DNA of 64,000 bases from Salinimicrobium sp050750585 (GCF_050750585.1 NZ_JBOJLM010000015.1:15825-79824); one strand, 5' to 3'; counted from the stretch's first letter, positions 25,959 through 35,724 are shown. Translations and numbers: made by a program. Notes: a model not told the origin generated them from the sequence alone.

Positions 25959-27962
25959 CTAAGAAGCCTCTTTGACTTTCTCCTGAAGCATTTTTATTTC
26001 ATCCCTAAGTTTTGCAGCGGTCATAAAGTCCAGTTCTTTGGCTGCAGCTTCCATAGCCTTTCTTTTTTCCCTGATGCGCTTTTCTAATTGAGGTTTGCTG
26101 AAGTATTCTGTTTCTGCTTCGGCAGCTTTTAGATCTGGAGCGACTTCATATACATAAGGTTCAGGTTTTTTGCCCACCAGCATATTTTCAAACGACTTCT
26201 TTAAGGCGGTTGGGGTAATGTTGTTCTTTTCGTTGTACTGAAGTTGCTTTTCGCGCCTGTATTCCGTCTGGTCAATAGTTTTTTGCATACTGTCCGTAAT
26301 CTTGTCGGCATACATGATGGCTTTTCCTTCCAGGTGGCGTGCGGCACGACCAATGGTTTGGGTAAGCGACCTGTTGCTTCGTAAAAATCCTTCCTTATCA
26401 GCATCGAGAATTGCCACCAGAGAAACTTCAGGAAGATCAAGGCCTTCCCGTAGCAGGTTCACTCCCACGAGTACGTCAAAAATGCCTTTTCTGAGGTCCT
26501 GCATAATTTCTACCCGCTCTAAAGTGTCAACATCGCTATGAATGTATCGACAACGGATATCAATCCTGGTTAAATATTTGGTCAGTTCTTCGGCCATACG
26601 CTTGGTAAGGGTAGTAACAAGAATCCGTTGGTCCTTGTCAATCCTTAGCTGCATTTCTTCAATAAGATCATCTATCTGGTTAAGACTTGGGCGGACTTCT
26701 ATGATGGGATCCAGTAAGCCGGTGGGCCTAATCACCTGCTCAATATACATTCCCTCTGTCTTCTGAAGCTCATAATCGGCCGGGGTAGCACTTACGTAGA
26801 TCACCTGATTTTGAAGTACTTCAAATTCCTCAAACTTCAAGGGGCGGTTATCCATAGCTGCCGGAAGCCTGAAGCCGTAATCTACAAGCGTCTCTTTTCT
26901 GGAGCGGTCACCGCCATACATGGCATGAACCTGCGGAATGGTCACGTGGCTCTCATCAACTACCATAAGGTAATCATCGGGAAAATAATCCAGCAGGCAG
27001 AAAGGTCGTGTACCCGGAGGTCTTCCGTCAAGATATCGGGAATAATTCTCAATACCCGAGCAATACCCGAGTTCCCTGATCATTTCAAGATCAAAATTGG
27101 TGCGTTCATCCAGCCTCTTTGCTTCGAGATGCTTTCCAATCTCCTGGAAATAACCAACCTGCTTTACCAGGTCATCCTGTATATCTTTTATAGCGCCCTG
27201 TAAAACATCAGGGGAGGTAACAAACATGTTTGCCGGATAAATATTGAGTCGGTCGTACTTTTCGATCACGTCGTTGGTAGCGGGATCAAAAGCTTCTATT
27301 TCTTCAATCTCATCTCCAAAAAAGTGAATTCTGAAAGCATTATCAGCATAGCTCGGAAAGATATCTACGGTGTCGCCTTTAATGCGGAAATTTCCGTGGG
27401 TGAACTCTGCTTCAGTCCTTGAATATAAACTTTGTACCAACTTGTGCAGCAGCTTTGTTCGTGAGATTACCATGTCTCTTTCTATGGAAACCACGTTCTT
27501 TTTGAATTCCACCGGATTCCCGATTCCGTAGAGACAGGAAACTGAAGCCACAACAATCACGTCTCTTCTTCCGGAGAGGAGGGAAGAAGTGGTGCTGAGC
27601 CGCAATTTTTCAATCTCTTCGTTAATAGAAAGATCTTTTTCTATGTAAGTACCCGATGAAGGAATAAAAGCTTCAGGCTGGTAATAATCGTAGTAACTCA
27701 CAAAATATTCCACCGCATTTTCGGGGAAAAATTGCTTAAATTCAGAATAGAGCTGGGCTGCAAGCGTCTTATTATGGGCAAGAACCAAAGTGGGTTTTTG
27801 CACTTCTTCGATCACATTAGCGACCGTAAAAGTTTTTCCAGATCCTGTTACCCCCAACAGGGTTTGGTACCTTTCTTTATTATTAATACCGCCTACCAGC
27901 TGCTTTATAGCCTGCGGCTGATCGCCTGTAGGTTTAAAATCGGACTTTACTTTGAATTTCAT
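25959..27962 (-). CDS. uvrB: Excinuclease ABC subunit B
   Basis: 667 residues. Walker A is GVTGSGKTFTVANV; the beta-hairpin region has YYDYYQPEAFIPSSGTYI; the DEAD-like box is VVDESHVTIP; helicase motif VI is QTIGRAARH. A UVR coiled-coil domain (TAAKLRDEIKMLQEKV) ends the protein and binds UvrC. UvrB scans DNA for lesions with UvrA in nucleotide excision repair. It is alone in its transcription unit; uvrA and uvrC are not nearby. Confidence 0.97.
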   Translation of the reverse strand: MKFKVKSDFKPTGDQPQAIKQLVGGINNKERYQTLLGVTGSGKTFTVANVIEEVQKPTLVLAHNKTLAAQLYSEFKQFFPENAVEYFVSYYDYYQPEAFIPSSGTYIEKDLSINEEIEKLRLSTTSSLLSGRRDVIVVASVSCLYGIGNPVEFKKNVVSIERDMVISRTKLLHKLVQSLYSRTEAEFTHGNFRIKGDTVDIFPSYADNAFRIHFFGDEIEEIEAFDPATNDVIEKYDRLNIYPANMFVTSPDVLQGAIKDIQDDLVKQVGYFQEIGKHLEAKRLDERTNFDLEMIRELGYCSGIENYSRYLDGRPPGTRPFCLLDYFPDDYLMVVDESHVTIPQVHAMYGGDRSRKETLVDYGFRLPAAMDNRPLKFEEFEVLQNQVIYVSATPADYELQKTEGMYIEQVIRPTGLLDPIIEVRPSLNQIDDLIEEMQLRIDKDQRILVTTLTKRMAEELTKYLTRIDIRCRYIHSDVDTLERVEIMQDLRKGIFDVLVGVNLLREGLDLPEVSLVAILDADKEGFLRSNRSLTQTIGRAARHLEGKAIMYADKITDSMQKTIDQTEYRREKQLQYNEKNNITPTALKKSFENMLVGKKPEPYVYEVAPDLKAAEAETEYFSKPQLEKRIREKRKAMEAAAKELDFMTAAKLRDEIKMLQEKVKEAS

Positions 27963-27981
27963 AGACTTTTTTGCTGACCTG

Positions 27982-28013
27982 CAAAAATAGCCAATTTTGG
28001 AGCTACCAACAAA
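27982..28013 (-). promoter_or_regulatory. Promoter of uvrB
   Basis: On the minus strand TTTG (28013-28010) and TATTTTTG (27989-27982) are 20 bases apart, matching the phylum's TTTG / TAnnTTTG promoter. The -7 box is about 20 bases before the uvrB ATG. No SOS-box-like operator was recognised. Confidence 0.65.
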
Positions 28014-28049
28014 TATTGCCGGTTCCTAAAAAGTTTAAAATCAGGTTAA

Positions 28050-28886
28050 TTAAAGATCCCTCTTCTTCAGAAGTAAATAAGACAGGTAAACGAAAATTAC
28101 GATCCACAACACCACGATAAGAAGCTGGTACCAGTGGATGGAATAGTCTTTAGTGATCTCTGAACCCAGTTGTGTGGCTGCCGATTGTACTGCGTTGAGC
28201 CTTGAGAAAGGTTCTCTTACCAACAAAGCCATAGATTCTAACGGAAAGAACTGCGCAATGTTTTCAGCAATATTAGAATCCCTGAAGATCTTGTACTCCA
28301 TAACGCCTCTCACAATACTTTCCATGATCCACCAAATGAACAGGAAACCCAGCGCAAAAGCCGATCTTTTCACCAAAATTCCGAGGAACATACAGAAGGC
28401 GAAAAATCCTGTGAGCTTAATGAAATAGGCCAGCAGGTATTCCATGTCTGAAAAGATGATGGAAATTTCGGTATAATCTGAAAAAGAAAGCCCCAGAATA
28501 AGGGAAACTACAAAGAGAAAGATGGTAGATAAAAAGGCAAAAGTAACTACAGTAAGAAATTTAGAGAGCACGAATTCTTTCTTGCTGAGACCATCAATGA
28601 GGTTCTGTTTTATTGTGCGGTTACTGTATTCATTAGACATCATAGATACGATGACTATCGCCAGGAACAGCTTTAAAGTGGCAGCGATGTAGCTGTTAAA
28701 ATGCCAGATGTAAGGGAAATTAAAGATCCCCTGATCGGCCAGTCTGAAATTCACATTCCCGAAGTTGAATTCTATGGAAGCGATAAGCGCAATAAAAGTA
28801 ATGAGTATAAAATAAGTTGTAATTAGAACCCTGGAAGATTTACTAAAACGAAGTTTGTGATATTCTATATTGAGTAATCGTAGCAT
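28050..28886 (-). CDS. ABC-2 type transporter permease
   Basis: 278 residues with about six hydrophobic segments (for example SSRVLITTYFILITFIALIA, YIAATLKLFLAIVIVSMM, FAFLSTIFLFVVSLILGLSF, LIVVLWIVIFVYLSYLLL). The start overlaps the stop of the ATP-binding gene (TAATG), so the two form one ABC exporter. The block MSNEYSNRTIKQNLIDGLSK near the second segment is typical of ABC-2 permeases related to antibiotic-export and gliding-type transporters. Substrate unknown. Confidence 0.88.
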   Translation of the reverse strand: MLRLLNIEYHKLRFSKSSRVLITTYFILITFIALIASIEFNFGNVNFRLADQGIFNFPYIWHFNSYIAATLKLFLAIVIVSMMSNEYSNRTIKQNLIDGLSKKEFVLSKFLTVVTFAFLSTIFLFVVSLILGLSFSDYTEISIIFSDMEYLLAYFIKLTGFFAFCMFLGILVKRSAFALGFLFIWWIMESIVRGVMEYKIFRDSNIAENIAQFFPLESMALLVREPFSRLNAVQSAATQLGSEITKDYSIHWYQLLIVVLWIVIFVYLSYLLLKKRDL

Positions 28887-29806
28887 TAGGCAGAAATTTG
28901 GTTGGTTAACAATAAGAATTGTTCTTCTAAGCTCTCTTTTCGTTTTACGAGCTGAGAGAGGCTTAGGCCGTTTTCAAAAAGATAAGAGTTAAGAGCTTCG
29001 GCTTCCAGTGGCTCTTCCAAAAATGCCGTTATAATTTCCCCTTTTTGGACCACCTTGCCAAAAGCAGGGTGTGAGTTGAGCAGGGCCAGTAATTTTTCTT
29101 CGTTAGTTGCCTTGAGTTCGAAGAAGCCAAAGCTGGCGTTCATCTGGTCTACCGGGCCACTGTAAAGTTTTTCACCTTTTCGAATGATCACTACATGTGT
29201 ACAAACTTTTTCAACTTCATCCAGCAGGTGAGAGGCTAAGAGGATAGTTGTTCCGGTAGCAGCAATCCTGGTAATGATCTCCCTTATCTGGTGAATCCCC
29301 TGCGGATCTAGTCCGTTTGTGGGTTCATCAAGAATAAGGATTTCCGGATCGTTGAGCAAAGCTGAAGCAATTGCCAGCCTTTGTTTCATTCCCAAAGAAA
29401 ATGTCCTGAATTTACTGTTCCTTCTGTCCAGCAAGCCCACCATTTCCAGCTTTTCATCTATATTTTTTGCTGAAACATTCTTGATCTTGCACACCAGTTC
29501 CAGGTTTTGTGCAGCGGTCATGTAAGGATAGAAATTAGGCCGTTCAATGATGGCTCCCACTTTTTTTAATGCCTGGTGCGTACTCTGTGAACCATCAAAC
29601 CATTGAAAATCTCCGCTCGTCTTATTTACAACGTTCAGAATGATTCCCAGGGTGGTGGATTTTCCGCTGCCATTGGGCCCTAAAATGCCATATATGTTAC
29701 CTTTTTCAATGGTGAAGGAGAGATCTTTGACCGCCGTAACGGGACCAAATTTTTTAGTGAGATTATTGAGGCGAAGGATTGTCTTCAAAGTAAACCGTTT
29801 TAACAT
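28886..29806 (-). CDS. ABC transporter ATP-binding protein
   Basis: 306 residues. Walker A is GPNGSGKSTTLG, the signature is FSLGMKQRLAIA and Walker B is ILILDEPTNGLDP, with the switch His in LLASHLLDEVE. A C-terminal extension of about 85 residues is typical of ABC-2 exporter ATPases. A TTG six codons downstream (MKTILRLNNL) is a possible alternative start that would give the usual short N-terminus. It powers the permease encoded directly after it. Confidence 0.93.
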   Translation of the reverse strand: MLKRFTLKTILRLNNLTKKFGPVTAVKDLSFTIEKGNIYGILGPNGSGKSTTLGIILNVVNKTSGDFQWFDGSQSTHQALKKVGAIIERPNFYPYMTAAQNLELVCKIKNVSAKNIDEKLEMVGLLDRRNSKFRTFSLGMKQRLAIASALLNDPEILILDEPTNGLDPQGIHQIREIITRIAATGTTILLASHLLDEVEKVCTHVVIIRKGEKLYSGPVDQMNASFGFFELKATNEEKLLALLNSHPAFGKVVQKGEIITAFLEEPLEAEALNSYLFENGLSLSQLVKRKESLEEQFLLLTNQISA

Positions 29807-29855
29807 TCGACGTCTAAGTTAACGTTTTGTTACACGGCGAAATAAAAAGAAGTCT

Positions 29856-29863
29856 TATTTTTG
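29856..29863 (+). promoter_or_regulatory. -7 box before the unassigned gene at 29893
   Basis: TATTTTTG matches TAnnTTTG. A TTTTG at 29825-29829 is 26 bases upstream, longer than usual spacing. The box places the transcript start near 29870 and so rules out an upstream TTG codon as the protein start. Confidence 0.45.
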
Positions 29864-29892
29864 AGGAAATTCAGAGTATGCGGGAAAAATTA

Positions 29893-30939
29893 ATGTCAAA
29901 AAAGAAACCAAGTTTTCCGGTTAGCGACCGGTTCCATAAATATCTCGCAAAGTACAATCGCAACACTAAAATTCCGGTATTTTATGATGACCTGCTGAGG
30001 TTTTCGGGGTCTATCGTAGTCTATGATCAGCACGATGAAGATACTTTTTGGGTGCGTTGCTACTATCCCGATTATGAACGTGATGATATCGACAATAGCC
30101 TAAAGCAGGTTTACACCATCCTCCATTCCGATGGAAGTGACGATTCCCTGGAGTTCCTTAATGTAGATGCGATTGACTACTGTACCTTCGGAAATTCAAA
30201 ACCCTTCCGTATAAAGGTCAGGAATATCCTGAATGACAGTTTCACCTATTTTTATGTCAAGAAAGCGGATGCTTCCCGTATTTATGGATTGGAGTTTGAA
30301 CATATACTTTCACCGCACAGGATCAATTTTCTTATCTATCGGGATACTCTTATTGAAGAGCACATAGCCGGAATTCCCGGAGACGTTTTTATTGAAGATG
30401 AATTGCCTTCCTGTGATGACAGGGCGAAAACCCAAATAGCCAAGCAGTTTGTCAAGTTCAATGAACGTTGTACTGTTAGACTGCTGGGCGATATGCGATC
30501 GTATAACTATGTGATCATCCCCACTCACGATTTTGATCATGTAGATTATACCATAAGAGCTATAGATTTTGATCAACAGTGTTTTGAAGGCAGTTTAAAG
30601 GTGTATCGGCCGCAATTCTTTAAAGAGAATTTTAAGATGGTACAGCTGGTTGCTGACAAGCTTCAGGAGAATTCCATAGAACAATACAGGAGGGAAGAAA
30701 GATCTTTGTTAGCAAAAAGGATCATAAACTCCCAGTCGCGTTATAAGGAATTAATGCGATGCATTCTCAACGATCAAATCTCTAACGAACCCAATGTAAA
30801 GCAACTGCGAAAAGAACTTTATGACTTTTCCAATGACATGAAGTTCAAAAGAGCGCGTAATATGGGCCAGATACTAAGAACTGCCCTTGACTTTGTGAAG
30901 AGAAATTATGAGAATGTGAATATGAAAAGACTCGTTTAA
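29893..30939 (+). CDS. Conserved protein of unknown function
   Basis: About 349 residues from ATG 29893 (MSKKKPSFPV); another ATG at 29878 adds five residues. I recognise no domain. It has no signal peptide or membrane segment, and it is rich in charged and aromatic residues (VRCYYPDYERDDIDN, FYVKKADASRIYG, FKENFKMVQLVADKLQENS). The C-terminal third is helical and basic. It stands alone between the divergent ABC genes and a strong terminator. Even codon use and an intact frame suggest a real, vertically kept gene, probably restricted to related flavobacteria (inference). Confidence 0.75.
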   Translation: MSKKKPSFPVSDRFHKYLAKYNRNTKIPVFYDDLLRFSGSIVVYDQHDEDTFWVRCYYPDYERDDIDNSLKQVYTILHSDGSDDSLEFLNVDAIDYCTFGNSKPFRIKVRNILNDSFTYFYVKKADASRIYGLEFEHILSPHRINFLIYRDTLIEEHIAGIPGDVFIEDELPSCDDRAKTQIAKQFVKFNERCTVRLLGDMRSYNYVIIPTHDFDHVDYTIRAIDFDQQCFEGSLKVYRPQFFKENFKMVQLVADKLQENSIEQYRREERSLLAKRIINSQSRYKELMRCILNDQISNEPNVKQLRKELYDFSNDMKFKRARNMGQILRTALDFVKRNYENVNMKRLV

Positions 30940-30970
30940 AGGTATAAGGATTAAGGAATAATGTATAATA

Positions 30971-31017
30971 AAAAAGAGGAGCTTCAAAAATGGCATTTTT
31001 GAAGCTCCTCTTTTTTT
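30971..31017. terminator. Strong two-way terminator containing the exact TCAAAAATGGCATTTTTGA palindrome
   Basis: AAAAAGAGGAGCTTCAAAAA pairs with TTTTTGAAGCTCCTCTTTTT around a tiny TGGCA centre, followed by a run of seven T. It lies between two convergent genes. The core 30984-31002 is an exact copy of the dispersed palindrome. Confidence 0.93.
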
Positions 31018-31058
31018 AGTCCTGGTTTCTGATTCCTGTTTCTGGAAGGGAAGCGGAC

Positions 31059-32117
31059 TTAACTCTTATTCTCTTTATTAAAATATACCAGGTAATAATA
31101 CATTTGTCGTTCTTCATCCCATCCTTTTTCCACAAATTTTTCAGCAGATTCGGGGTTGATAAAGTCCATCTTGATCTGAATATTGGTGTCTAGATTGATG
31201 GTATTTTTAATCGATTTTCTCGCAGCTGTTACGGCTGTGTTAGAGATTGGGAAGCTGGTGAGATCTTCAATCTTGTATTTTGGAGCTTTTTCGGTCTTGT
31301 AATTCTGAAATTCAGGAACCAGAGCCGGATTGTCTATTACCGAATTCAGGAAAGCAGTCTCTTCAAATTCATCGTTCTTGGCGAAGTAATCTACACTTCG
31401 GTTCATGAACATTACTTCTTCCTTTTTATCTTCCGCAGGAAGTACCACATCTTTGGCGAAATTCTGGCAGAACTTCAGGTACTTTTTTGTGTGGAAATTC
31501 TCATCGGCCAAAACATCAACTCCGAGGAAATTCTCCAGCCAGTATTTAGTATCGTACTTATTAGAATCGACTGAAAGGATCTTGAAACCTTCCTCGCGAT
31601 TTTTGTTGAAAATAATTGCTCCTTTGTCAAGCTTGTTTAGGTTTATTCCCTGCTGAATGATCATCTCCAGAATGCTTTCCTTTTCCTGGAACTGCAGGAA
31701 ATCGTGCTTTAATTCAGACTTAAAAATACCAATAGCGGTAGTCTTTTCATTGTCAAGCATCATATTGTCAAAAAATACAACATAGACCTCCCCACTTTTA
31801 ATATGCGGGTGTGCCGATTGTTCAAAGAGCAGGGTAGTGATCTTTTTTGACTGCTCATGAATGGTTTGAGGTGCGTCAAAGACCTTGCAGGCAATGTCGT
31901 ACAACGGATTGAACTCTACATCTACTTCATTTGTGAACTGGAAATAGTTTTCTTCCTTGTCTCTAAAAGGCTTTAAAAAATATTCCTTTATGAGCGGGGT
32001 GATCTCGTCATTAAGATGAAAAGGCTGGGCAGAAAGAAAGATGTTCTCATTTCTGCTCTTATTGCCAACCCTATGAATAGACAGGGAGTCAATGTGAGCG
32101 TTATATAAATTGATCAT
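31059..32117 (-). CDS. Nucleoid-associated protein, NdpA/YejK family
   Basis: 352 residues, the usual family length. The start MINLYNAHIDSLSIHRVGNK is characteristic, as are the central EVYVVFFDNMMLDNEKTTAIG and FKSELKHDFLQF. NdpA/YejK proteins bind the nucleoid in gamma-proteobacteria; members in Bacteroidota are common and little studied. It forms a group with the next minus-strand gene, separated by 57 bases. Confidence 0.9.
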   Translation of the reverse strand: MINLYNAHIDSLSIHRVGNKSRNENIFLSAQPFHLNDEITPLIKEYFLKPFRDKEENYFQFTNEVDVEFNPLYDIACKVFDAPQTIHEQSKKITTLLFEQSAHPHIKSGEVYVVFFDNMMLDNEKTTAIGIFKSELKHDFLQFQEKESILEMIIQQGINLNKLDKGAIIFNKNREEGFKILSVDSNKYDTKYWLENFLGVDVLADENFHTKKYLKFCQNFAKDVVLPAEDKKEEVMFMNRSVDYFAKNDEFEETAFLNSVIDNPALVPEFQNYKTEKAPKYKIEDLTSFPISNTAVTAARKSIKNTINLDTNIQIKMDFINPESAEKFVEKGWDEERQMYYYLVYFNKENKS

Positions 32118-32174
32118 ATTGAAGTGCGGTTAAATTACCGGATTAATAAAAGCTAAAAAATAGGAAAATTTGGA

Positions 32175-32684
32175 CTAGTTCCAGTTTTCGTCAAAAGAAA
32201 GATCGTCGTAATCGTCTACGTCAAAATCGTCATCATAGTCGAGGCCAAGGTCGTCATCTTCGGCCTGGAAATCTTTCTCGGGTGCGCTCACCGGGAGCTG
32301 CCCGTGAACAAAAAGCAGGTTTGGATAGTCCATTTGCGGGTCGGGTTCTGCGATCTCGGCCAACTCTACAAGAAAAGTCCACATGCTAAGAAAATCGTAG
32401 ACATAAATAAGCTTGGTCTGTTGTTCAGAAACCACATCATCAAGGGTAGTCTCATTCATAACGCGTACAGAACCTGTACCTTCGGTCACATCAAACTGTG
32501 AAATTTCTTCGCCCTGGTTCCAATCATCATCACTAATGTAGAAAGAAGCCATCTCGGTGCCATCAAACCCGAAGGATTGTAATATGGTATTATGTAAATC
32601 TTCAAGCGTATTGTCGGCCATAATTTCTATGTCACGAAATACGTCTTCTTCGGCATCGAGGATAATTCTAAATCTATACAGCAT
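32175..32684 (-). CDS. pRiA4b ORF-3-like (IS1096 TnpR-like) family protein
   Basis: 169 residues. The N-terminal MLYRFRIILDAEEDVFRDIE and TLEDLHNTILQSFGFDGTEM fit the pRiA4b ORF-3-like fold, in which ligand or peptide binding has been suggested. The C-terminal 40 residues are almost all D, E, Y and L (LGLDYDDDFDVDDYDD), an acidic tail. Despite the family name, nothing nearby indicates a transposon. Function unknown. Confidence 0.82.
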   Translation of the reverse strand: MLYRFRIILDAEEDVFRDIEIMADNTLEDLHNTILQSFGFDGTEMASFYISDDDWNQGEEISQFDVTEGTGSVRVMNETTLDDVVSEQQTKLIYVYDFLSMWTFLVELAEIAEPDPQMDYPNLLFVHGQLPVSAPEKDFQAEDDDLGLDYDDDFDVDDYDDLSFDENWN

Positions 32685-32734
32685 AAGTCAAAAAATTGGA
32701 TTGCAAAGATACATTTTTAGATGACAAATTACAG

Positions 32735-33748
32735 CTAGCGACTAAATCTATGCAGGGTAAAAGTCATAGCCGTGAGCAGGAAAAATGCCCCTACCTGGTG
32801 TGCTACACCCAGCCATAAAGGCACGGCATATATCAAAGTGAGTACACCCAGCAGGAATTGCAGAAATACAAGGCCTACCAGCCAGTTGATCCCTTTTTGC
32901 TGCGGAAGGGTAAGCTGTAAATTTCTTGATTTGTACCAAATGAAGAGAATCATGGCTACCACGCCGTACGCCAGATAGCGATGTACGAACTGAACGCCAC
33001 TTTTACCTTCAATGAAATTACGCCACAGCGGCTTTTGTTCTATGTAAACGGTCTCGTGAATCCATTCGCCACCGGTCATTTTAGGCCAGAAATTGTGAAT
33101 CCATCCGGCGTCGAGTCCGGCTACAAATGCTCCCCAGATGATCTGTAAAAGCAGGACGACCATTCCCACCCAAACCAGGTTTCTGAAGCTTTTATTGATG
33201 TCTTTTTTCTTAGGATAAACCAAGTCCATAGCCACCCAAAAGCAGTAGGCAAAAGTGAGAAATGCCGTTGTTAAATGGGCAGCAAGCCTGTAATGACTCA
33301 CGGCCGGCATATCTACCAGGCCGCTCTTAACCATATACCAGCCTAAAAATCCCTGGAAACCACCCAAAAAGAGCAGTACGATAGATTTGTAAATAGTTGG
33401 TTTTGTAAGCTGTTTGGTGATAAGAAAATAGAGGAAAGGTATAATGAAAACCACCCCTATTAAGCGCCCAATAAGCCTGTGGAGCCATTCCCAGAAGTAA
33501 ATACCTTTAAAGTCTTCGAGAGTGAAGTGGTAATGCAGCTTCTGGTATTCGGGAAACTGTTGGTAGAATTCAAATTCCTCTATCCATTGCTCTTCTGTAA
33601 GAGGTGGAATAGTCCCGGTAATGAGTTTATAATCGGATATTGACAATCCCGAATTGGTAAGGCGGGTGATTCCACCAACCACTACCATTATAAAAATCAG
33701 GAAACAGCCGGTGTACAGCCAGTAAACTACTTTTTTATTGTCTTTCAT
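32735..33748 (-). CDS. ctaA: Heme A synthase, COX15/CtaA family
   Basis: 337 residues with eight predicted membrane segments. The heme-ligand His residues are in FWEWLHRLIGRLIG, AVSHYRLAAHLTTAF, VQFVHRYLAYG and LGVAHQVGAFFLL. The first motif is the EXXHR signature. The enzyme oxidises the C8 methyl of heme O to make heme A for cytochrome oxidase. It starts a minus-strand group after the CCA-adding enzyme gene, with a gap of 28 bases, so the two may be cotranscribed. Confidence 0.94.
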   Translation of the reverse strand: MKDNKKVVYWLYTGCFLIFIMVVVGGITRLTNSGLSISDYKLITGTIPPLTEEQWIEEFEFYQQFPEYQKLHYHFTLEDFKGIYFWEWLHRLIGRLIGVVFIIPFLYFLITKQLTKPTIYKSIVLLFLGGFQGFLGWYMVKSGLVDMPAVSHYRLAAHLTTAFLTFAYCFWVAMDLVYPKKKDINKSFRNLVWVGMVVLLLQIIWGAFVAGLDAGWIHNFWPKMTGGEWIHETVYIEQKPLWRNFIEGKSGVQFVHRYLAYGVVAMILFIWYKSRNLQLTLPQQKGINWLVGLVFLQFLLGVLTLIYAVPLWLGVAHQVGAFFLLTAMTFTLHRFSR

Positions 33749-33776
33749 GGGGGTAAATGTGAAGGTAAAGCATGTC

Positions 33777-35192
33777 TTATTTTGGAGATAAACCTATTTC
33801 CTTTCCTTTTTGAAGCATATAAGCTTTGGCAGCGTCATAATCGTTGGGGATCACCCCTTCTAAAATGGCTTCTTTAATGGCATCTTTGATGATCCCAATC
33901 TCGCGGGATGGTTTCAAACTAAAAGTATCCATGATCTCTTCTCCCGAAACCGGCGGCTGGAAGTTACGTACATGGTCGCGTTCTTCAACTTCTTTAATTT
34001 TTTGCCTTACAAGCTTAAAGTTGTTGTGGTATTTTCTGTAACGTCTCGGGTTCTTGGTGGTAATATCGGCCTCGCACAGGGTCATCAGGTCTTCTATGTC
34101 TTCGCCGGCATCAAAGATGAGTCGGCGTACAGCCGAGTCGGTTACATCTTGTGACAACACGATAGGGCGGGAGCTCATGTACACCATTTTCTGTACAAAC
34201 TTCATCTTTTCATTGAGGGGCATTCGCAGTCGCTTGAAGAGCTTAAACACCATTTTTGAGCCTACAAATTCATGACCATGAAAGGTCCAGCCCAGCTTTT
34301 CATCAAACTTTTTGGTGGGAGCTTTCCCAATATCGTGCAGTAATGCAGCCCAACGCAGCCAGAGGTCATCTGTGTTTTCTGAAATATTATCTACAACTTC
34401 AAGCGTGTGCCAAAAATTGTCTTTGTGGCGCTGCCCTTCAATTTCATCAATCCCTTCCAAAGCCGTGAGTTCCGGAAGAATGAGCCGTAATAGCCCGGTT
34501 TTATGAAGAAGCCCAAACCCTACTGAAGGTTTCGGGGAAAGCAGGATCTTATGAAGTTCATCTACAATCCTTTCCCTCGAAATAATCTTGAGACGGCCCC
34601 TGTTGCGAATAATTGCCTGCAGTGATTCCTTTTCAATCCTAAATTGCAATTGAGAAGCAAAACGCACTGCCCTTAACATTCTGAGAGGATCATCAGAATA
34701 GGTGATATCGGGATCTAAGGGCGTGCGAATAACGCCTGCACTTAGATCCTGAAGCCCATTAAATGGGTCCAGTAGATTGCCGTAAGTATCTTCATTAAGG
34801 CTGAGCGCCAGGGCGTTGATGGTAAAATCCCTGCGGTTCTGGTCATCTTCAAGGCTTCCGCTTTTAACGTCGGGATTTCTGCTCTCTTCGGAATAACTTT
34901 CCTTGCGGGCACCAACAAATTCCACTTCCATGTCATAAGCCCTGAGCATGGCAGTTCCGTAGTTTTTAAAGATTTGTACTTTAGGCTTATGCGGAAGCAG
35001 CTCAGAAACCTTCTGCGCCAGTTCAATTCCGCTGCCCACAGCCACTATATCAATATCCTTGTGCTCGCCACGTTGCAAAATATAATCCCTTACAAAACCA
35101 CCTATAACGTAACTTTCGAGTTCCAGCTCTGTGGCTGCAAGAGAAATTACTTTGAAAATATTATTGGTTAGGGCCTGTTTATAGTTGTTCAC
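33777..35192 (-). CDS. cca: CCA tRNA nucleotidyltransferase (poly(A) polymerase family, HD domain)
   Basis: 471 residues, GTG start at 35192 giving MNNYKQALTNNIFKVISLA. The nucleotidyltransferase head has VIGGFVRDYIL with the DIDIVAVG metal-binding DxD; the RNA-binding middle has RRDFTINALALSL and DDPLRMLRAVRFASQL. An HD domain follows with RWAALLHDIGKAPT. It adds or repairs the CCA end of tRNA. The HD domain may also give phosphohydrolase activity. Class II CCA enzymes with HD are usual in Bacteroidota. Confidence 0.94.
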   Translation of the reverse strand: MNNYKQALTNNIFKVISLAATELELESYVIGGFVRDYILQRGEHKDIDIVAVGSGIELAQKVSELLPHKPKVQIFKNYGTAMLRAYDMEVEFVGARKESYSEESRNPDVKSGSLEDDQNRRDFTINALALSLNEDTYGNLLDPFNGLQDLSAGVIRTPLDPDITYSDDPLRMLRAVRFASQLQFRIEKESLQAIIRNRGRLKIISRERIVDELHKILLSPKPSVGFGLLHKTGLLRLILPELTALEGIDEIEGQRHKDNFWHTLEVVDNISENTDDLWLRWAALLHDIGKAPTKKFDEKLGWTFHGHEFVGSKMVFKLFKRLRMPLNEKMKFVQKMVYMSSRPIVLSQDVTDSAVRRLIFDAGEDIEDLMTLCEADITTKNPRRYRKYHNNFKLVRQKIKEVEERDHVRNFQPPVSGEEIMDTFSLKPSREIGIIKDAIKEAILEGVIPNDYDAAKAYMLQKGKEIGLSPK

Positions 35193-35277
35193 TTTTTTTA
35201 TTCTTTTTTTCTGCTATGAATCTCAAATGGCTCATTAAAAATGCTACTTTTTTTTGCCACGAATTCACGAATAATCT

Positions 35278-35652
35278 TTATAAAACAATTCGTCGATGAT
35301 CCAGCAGATCTTTATGAAAATTAGCCAATATTGCTAATCGGCAATTAGACACTTTTAGGTAATTTATGCATTGAGAAATAAATTTATCATTGATATCCTC
35401 TACTGCCTTTATTTCCAGAATTATTTTATCCTGTATTACAAAATCAGCATAAAATTTATGTGACAGAACAATGTCTTTATAAGATACAGAATATTGTTTT
35501 TCGCGAGTGAATGGAATTTTTCTGTTTTTAAGTTCATATTCCAGCGCATCCTTATATACTATTTCTGAAAACCCGCTACCTAAATTATTATATACCTCAA
35601 AAAGGGCGCCTACAATGGCGTAACTCTCATGTTTGTATATAATATCGGTCAT
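35278..35652 (-). CDS. GxxExxY family protein
   Basis: 124 residues with NLGSGFSEIVYKDALEYEL (the GxxExxY signature), FYADFVIQDKIILEIKAVEDI and the closing ISQCINYLKVSNCRLAILANF. The D-(x)n-E-x-K pattern (ADFVIQDKIILEIK) suggests a PD-(D/E)XK-type nuclease fold, as noted for this family, but no activity is proven. It is common in Bacteroidota genomes and often scattered, which suggests mobility. It stands alone here. Confidence 0.85.
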   Translation of the reverse strand: MTDIIYKHESYAIVGALFEVYNNLGSGFSEIVYKDALEYELKNRKIPFTREKQYSVSYKDIVLSHKFYADFVIQDKIILEIKAVEDINDKFISQCINYLKVSNCRLAILANFHKDLLDHRRIVL

Positions 35653-35724
35653 AAATTTAAAGATTCGTACTACTTGAGTAAGAGCCAGGAAATATTCGTG
35701 TATTCGTGGCTCCTTTGGTTTTTA

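Noticed and set aside
32175..32684. Transposon passenger gene (family name IS1096 TnpR-like)
   Set aside because: No transposase, inverted repeat or target duplication is visible nearby; the family name is historical.
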